Of a DNA stretch of 32,447 nucleotides, positions 29,263-32,447 are shown one piece after another (position 1 is the first letter of the stretch; each line of letters begins with the position of its first letter). The DNA is from Deltaproteobacteria bacterium (lineage in GTDB: Bacteria > Myxococcota_A > Polyangia > Polyangiales > Polyangiaceae). Both the position numbers and the translations under genes were made by a program. The stretch covers positions 1 through 32,447 of the forward strand of contig VGRJ01000045.1 of NCBI GenBank assembly GCA_016875405.1, written 5' to 3'. Under the pieces are notes generated by a model. It saw only the letters and a list, made by a program, of their open reading frames with translations. It was not told the DNA's origin and did not search any database.

Positions 29263-31041
29263 ATGATCCGGCTCGCCCACACCTCTCTCCGCCTCCTCGC
29301 GCTCTCCTCCCTCGGCCTCGCGGCACTCGCCGCGTGCGGCAGCGAAGACGGGAGCGTCGATGCCACCGCGACCTCGACGACCGCGACGGGCGCGGGCGGC
29401 GCGACCGCCTCGACGACCAGCGCCGGCGGCAACGGCGGCACGACCACCACCTTGTCGGGCGGCGAGACGACGTCGACCACCGGCAGCGCGGGCGGCGGCG
29501 GCGCGGGCGGCACCATCGACCCAGGCAAGAAGCTCGGCGAGGCCTGCGCCAACGCTGGCGAGTGCGGGAGCGGCTTCTGCGCCGACGGGGTCTGCTGCAA
29601 CACCGCGTGCGACGGCGCGTGCTCCGCGTGTTCGGTCACGGCTGGCGCGCTGATGGACGGGACCTGCCTCGCGGGCGCCGTCAAGAACGCGGAGGACGCC
29701 GGGACGTGCGACGAGACGAACGGCGGCTGTGGCGGGCTGTGCAGCTGCGACGCAGGCGGCGCGTGCGGCAAGAAGCCGCTCACGGTGAGCGGGCTCTCGG
29801 TTGGCGGCAACCACAGCTGTGCGCTCTTCGCCGACGGCACCGTGAAGTGCTGGGGCGCCAACGCGTCGGGGCAGCTCGGCCTCGGTGACATGGTCCGTCG
29901 CGGCGACAAGGCCGCGCAGATGGGCGACAAGCTCCCCTTCCTCGAGTTCGGCAACGGCAAGACCGTCAAGCACCTCGGGTCGGGTGAGGCGCACAACTGC
30001 GCCATCCTGAACGGCGGCAGCCTCAAGTGCTGGGGCAGCAACGCCGACGGGCAGCTTGGCCTCGGCGACACCGCCGCGCGCGGCAACGACTCGGGCGAGA
30101 TGGGCGAGTTCCTCCCACCGGTGAATCTCGGCAAGGGACGCACGGCCGTCGCCGTCGCGCTCGGCTCGTCGCATACCTGCGCGCTCCTCGACGACAGCAC
30201 CGTGAAGTGCTGGGGCCTCAACGACGCCGGCCAGCTCGGCCTTGGGGACACGAGTCGCCGCGGCAACAACCCGGGGGAGATGGGCGACAGCCTCCCGGCC
30301 GTCGACCTCGGCAAGGGCAAGAAGGCCATGGCGATCGTCGCCGGCGCGGAGCACACCTGCGCGCTCCTCGACGACAGCACCGTGAAGTGCTGGGGCGGCA
30401 ATGACTTCGGTCAACTAGGCCTCGGCAATACCCTTCGTCGCGGCGACAACACGAACGAGATGGGCGACGCCCTCCCGGTCATCAACCTCGGCACCAACAA
30501 GAAGGCGATGGCGATCTCGGCCGGTTTGACGCGCACCTGCGCGCAGCTCGACGACGCCACCATCAAGTGCTGGGGCAGCGGCCCCTCGGGTCAGCTCGGC
30601 CAGGGCGACGCGCAGAACCGCGGCGACAACATGAACGAGATGGGCGACAACCTGAAGCCCATCGACCTCGGAACGAACAAGAAGCTGCTCTCGCACTTCG
30701 GCGGTGCCGGTCACCTCTGCGCGAAGCTCGACGACGAATCCGTGAAGTGCTGGGGTCGCAACCTGGACGGCCAGCTCGGCCTCGGCGACACCGCCGCGCG
30801 CGGCAACGAGCCGAACGAGATGGGCGAGAAGCTCCCCACCGTCGACCTCGGCAAGGGCGAGAAGGCGGTCTCGATGTCGCTCGGGCTCGTGCACACCTGC
30901 GCGCTCCTCTCGAGCGGCGCGGTCAAGTGCTGGGGCAAGGGCGACGACGGTCAGCTCGGGCTCGGCGATCCGCTGACGCGCGGCAACGAGCCGAACGAGA
31001 TGGGCGACAACCTCCCGGCGGTCAAGCTCCTCGGCATGTGA
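29263..31041 (+). CDS. Lipoprotein with seven RCC1-like repeats
   Basis: The 592-residue product begins with a lipoprotein signal (LRLLALSSLGLAALAAC, Cys25), a Thr/Gly/Ala/Ser linker to about residue 82, and a Cys-rich segment (CGSGFCADGVCC) to about 175. Then seven RCC1-type units of exactly 60 residues run to the end, each with a Cys followed by KCWG, QLGLGD, RGxN and EMGDxLPxVxLG. RCC1 units form blades of a seven-bladed beta-propeller, so the domain is complete. The paired cysteines in each blade would suit disulfides in an exported protein. Start: ATG at 29263, 12 codons after an earlier in-frame ATG, because the signal peptide begins there. The partner is unknown. Confidence 0.9.
   Translation: MIRLAHTSLRLLALSSLGLAALAACGSEDGSVDATATSTTATGAGGATASTTSAGGNGGTTTTLSGGETTSTTGSAGGGGAGGTIDPGKKLGEACANAGECGSGFCADGVCCNTACDGACSACSVTAGALMDGTCLAGAVKNAEDAGTCDETNGGCGGLCSCDAGGACGKKPLTVSGLSVGGNHSCALFADGTVKCWGANASGQLGLGDMVRRGDKAAQMGDKLPFLEFGNGKTVKHLGSGEAHNCAILNGGSLKCWGSNADGQLGLGDTAARGNDSGEMGEFLPPVNLGKGRTAVAVALGSSHTCALLDDSTVKCWGLNDAGQLGLGDTSRRGNNPGEMGDSLPAVDLGKGKKAMAIVAGAEHTCALLDDSTVKCWGGNDFGQLGLGNTLRRGDNTNEMGDALPVINLGTNKKAMAISAGLTRTCAQLDDATIKCWGSGPSGQLGQGDAQNRGDNMNEMGDNLKPIDLGTNKKLLSHFGGAGHLCAKLDDESVKCWGRNLDGQLGLGDTAARGNEPNEMGEKLPTVDLGKGEKAVSMSLGLVHTCALLSSGAVKCWGKGDDGQLGLGDPLTRGNEPNEMGDNLPAVKLLGM
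29821..31041 (+). repeat. Seven tandem units with an exact 180-bp period
   Basis: The sequence encoding the KCWG motif recurs at 29821, 30001, 30181, 30361, 30541, 30721 and 30901, each exactly 180 bases apart, with no insertion or deletion. Copies starting at 30181 and 30361 share a run of over 35 identical bases, which suggests recent duplication or gene conversion; the others have diverged mainly at third positions. Confidence 0.95.
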
Positions 31042-31050
31042 CCCCGAAGA

Positions 31051-31085
31051 CCGGGCGATGGGGGCCGCGCCGCTCCCTCGCCCGG
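31051..31085. terminator. Hairpin between convergent RCC1 and metF genes
   Basis: CCGGGCGA (31051-31058) pairs perfectly with TCGCCCGG (31078-31085), and inner G and C runs can extend the stem. It lies 10 bases after the RCC1 stop in the 74-base convergent gap, where a bidirectional terminator is expected. No T tract follows on either strand. Confidence 0.45.
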
Positions 31086-31115
31086 CGCCGTGACGCTCGA
31101 ACCCAGAGGCCGCTC

Positions 31116-31982
31116 TCAGAGCCCGAGCGCGGCGTGCACGGCGAGCGTCGCGGACGACTGATTGAGCGTGTAGAAGTGGAGCCCCGGCGCGCCGTGCTCG
31201 AGGAGCTGCTTCGCTTGTGCGGTCGTCCAGTAGACGCCGGTGGCGACGACGGCGGCGGGATCATGCTCGACGATCGAGAGCCTCCGACGGAGCTCCTGCG
31301 GGATGCGGGCGCCGCACATGTTGGTGAAGCGCTCGACCTGCGAGACGTTCGTGACGGGCATCAAGCCGGGGACGGTGGCGACGTCGATCCCCGCAGAGCG
31401 CGCGCGACGAACGAACGCGAGGTAGTCCTGGTTGTCGAAGAAGAGCTGGGAGATGAGAAAGTCGGCGCCCGCGTCGACCTTCGCCTTGAGGTGCGACATG
31501 TCGGCGTCGAGGCTCGGAGACTCGGGGTGCCCCTCGGGGTAGCAGGCCGCGCCGACGCAGAGCGGGTAGCCCTCGTTGCGAATGAACGCGACGAGCTCGC
31601 TCGCGTGCCCGAAGCCGCCGGCGGCCGCGACGAACGTGGCCTCCCCCTTTGGCGGATCGCCGCGCAGCGCGAGAACGTTCTCGACGCCGGCGGCGACGAG
31701 GCGCTCGAGGGTGGCGGCGAGCTCGCTCCGCGACGCGCCGACGCAGGTGAGGTGCGCCATCGTCTCGATGCGGAGCTCATGCTTGATGCGCGCGACGAGC
31801 TCGAGCGTGCGGTCGCGGGTGGAGCCGCCCGCGCCGTAGGTGACCGAGACGAACGACGGCCGACACGGCTTGAGCGCCTCGACCGCGCGGTAGAGTTTGT
31901 CGATGCCGTCGTCGGTCTTCGGCGGAAAGAACTCGAAGGACACGGTCGGCTTGCCCGAAGAGAGCATGTCCTTGATGCGCAT
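31116..31982 (-). CDS. metF: Methylenetetrahydrofolate reductase
   Basis: This 288-residue flavoprotein reduces 5,10-methylene-THF to 5-methyl-THF, the methyl donor for methionine synthesis. It has the MetF TIM-barrel blocks VSFEFFPPKT with the catalytic Glu, FVSVTYGAGGSTRDRT, AHLTCVGASR, NVLALRGDPPKG with the FAD-contacting Asp, GAACYPEGHPES, DFLISQLFFDN and PGLMPVTN. Length is normal for a bacterial MetF without a regulatory domain. The ATG at 31982 fits the family start. It converges with the RCC1 gene. Upstream on the minus strand is a region with several hairpins that may be a leader. Confidence 0.97.
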   Translation of the reverse strand: MRIKDMLSSGKPTVSFEFFPPKTDDGIDKLYRAVEALKPCRPSFVSVTYGAGGSTRDRTLELVARIKHELRIETMAHLTCVGASRSELAATLERLVAAGVENVLALRGDPPKGEATFVAAAGGFGHASELVAFIRNEGYPLCVGAACYPEGHPESPSLDADMSHLKAKVDAGADFLISQLFFDNQDYLAFVRRARSAGIDVATVPGLMPVTNVSQVERFTNMCGARIPQELRRRLSIVEHDPAAVVATGVYWTTAQAKQLLEHGAPGLHFYTLNQSSATLAVHAALGL

Positions 31983-32355
31983 GGCTCGCGGCAGCCTAAT
32001 CGGCCGGGCGCGAGAGGCAACCGAATGCGACGGTGGAGTCCCGCGCGAGCCAGGACGTGCCAGCGCGCAGACCGCGAGCTGAAGCGAGCGCTGCCGGGCC
32101 TCAGAGCCGACTCCAGTAGGAGTGGCGGGCGAGCAGCCCGCGCATCAGCCGCCGACGACGCCGAGGAGGTCGGCCGAGAAGCCTCGGTCCTCAAGGGCTC
32201 CAAACCCTGGTCTCTGGCCTAACGAGGATTTTCGGGATCGGGGCCGCGGAACGTTTGCGGCAACGCTGAGCCGTAAGTCGACGGCCTACGGCGCCGCTCG
32301 GACGGTCGCGTCTTTGGCGCCCCCGCCCCCCCGCAGGCTGGATCGGCCAACGCCC
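31983..32355. other. Non-coding region upstream of metF with several hairpins
   Basis: No gene can be supported here. Between 32110 and 32208 I find four compact stems: ACTCC-AGTA-GGAGT (32110-32123), GCGGGC-N5-GCCCGC (32125-32141), CCGAG-N4-CTCGG (32174-32187) and AGGG-N7-CCCT (32194-32208). A fifth, GCCGTA with TACGGC, is at 32270-32292. On the minus strand the first four lie 128-226 bases before the metF start and could form a leader or a separate small RNA. Cobalamin, SAM-I and tRNA consensus parts were looked for and not found. Confidence 0.4.
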
Positions 32356-32447
32356 ATGCCTGCGGCCTGGGCACTTGAAAACATTGAGGATTTTGTTGCC
32401 CGCTGGGTTGACGTGCCCGGCTCGAGCCTTATCGTCTTGTCACCTCG
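32356..32447 (+). CDS. Possible start of a gene continuing beyond the right edge
   Basis: From an ATG at 32356 the frame is open to the end of the window and reads MPAAWALENIEDFVARWVDV and further, a protein-like sequence. Only about 18 of 30 third codon positions are G or C, far below the neighbours, so this may be recently acquired DNA or not a gene. No Shine-Dalgarno sequence is clear, and the product cannot be recognised. Confidence 0.22.
   Translation, partial: MPAAWALENIEDFVARWVDVPGSSLIVLSP

Noticed and set aside
29206-30414. Minus-strand open frames opposite the RCC1 gene with regular repeats
   Set aside because: The periodicity only mirrors the RCC1 repeats of the plus strand; no start signal or domain is seen.
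29821-31041. CRISPR-like array because of regular repeats
   Set aside because: The 180-base units are entirely coding and encode RCC1 blades; there are no short direct repeats with unique spacers.
31983-32230. Cobalamin riboswitch upstream of metF, suggested by CCCGCCACT on the minus strand
   Set aside because: The expected GGTG and GGGAA parts and the following G of the B12 box are missing, so the match is only a fragment.
32161-32290. Possible tRNA (Trp or selenocysteine type) around AGGG-CTCCAAA-CCCT
   Set aside because: Only the anticodon-like arm fits. No T-arm with TTCRANY, no matching acceptor stem and no D-arm at the right distance could be found on either strand.
32145-32290. Minus-strand protein-like frame ending in FSADLLGVVGG upstream of metF
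   Set aside because: No start codon of any usual type exists in the open part, and a stop lies just upstream; there is no support for a gene.

Overview
This is a very GC-rich stretch (coding third positions almost all G or C) of what looks like a chromosome of a large-genome myxobacterium, probably order Polyangiales or a relative. That placement is inferred from the mix of genes: two multidomain Ser/Thr protein kinases, a PilZ protein, an ECF sigma/FecR pair, cysteine-rich lipoproteins with Gly/Ala/Ser/Thr linkers, an RCC1-repeat lipoprotein and a barrel-only Omp85 protein. I see no phage, insertion sequence, CRISPR array, rRNA or convincing tRNA.

Layout. 1-3403 (minus): the 5' part of an MFE-2-like short-chain dehydrogenase, a membrane-anchored Ser/Thr kinase, and a pterin-4a-carbinolamine dehydratase. 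3429-6477: a glutathione transferase (plus), an orphan FlgM-like anti-sigma protein (minus), then chorismate mutase and formate-THF ligase (plus). 6511-12970 (minus): a three-gene group read as kinase-ATPase-TPR sensor, Omp85-like barrel, and endoglycoceramidase-like GH5 lipoprotein. 13050-14648 (plus): a compact molybdenum-cofactor operon moaD, moaC, moaE, in which MoaC carries an N-terminal nitrate-reductase-associated domain. 14637-20079 (minus): a TPR-like membrane protein, carB without carA, and a peptidase M19. 20126-20464: PilZ (plus). 20600-22397 (minus): rplM-rpsI with a recognisable promoter and terminator, and a purine nucleoside phosphorylase. 22513-25212 (plus): a small helix-turn-helix-like protein, a structured intergenic region, and a translationally coupled ECF sigma/FecR anti-sigma pair. 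25223-26536 (minus): a lamin-tail, cysteine-rich lipoprotein. 26905-31041 (plus): a plant-Deg9-like protease, a DMT transporter, and a lipoprotein with seven 60-residue RCC1 repeats. 31116-31982 (minus): metF. The last 465 bases hold several hairpins and a compositionally different right edge.

How the genes relate. Housekeeping one-carbon, pterin and nucleotide functions (PCD, fhs, metF, moaDCE, carB, punA, rplM-rpsI) are interleaved with sensing and cell-surface functions typical of myxobacteria. The most unusual items are the nitrate-reductase-associated/MoaC fusion, the bacterial Deg9-type protease without a signal peptide, the kinase/Omp85/GH5 cluster, the exact seven-fold RCC1 repeat, and two structured non-coding regions (22855-23320 and 32110-32208). 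Family calls come from reading motifs; no database search was possible.
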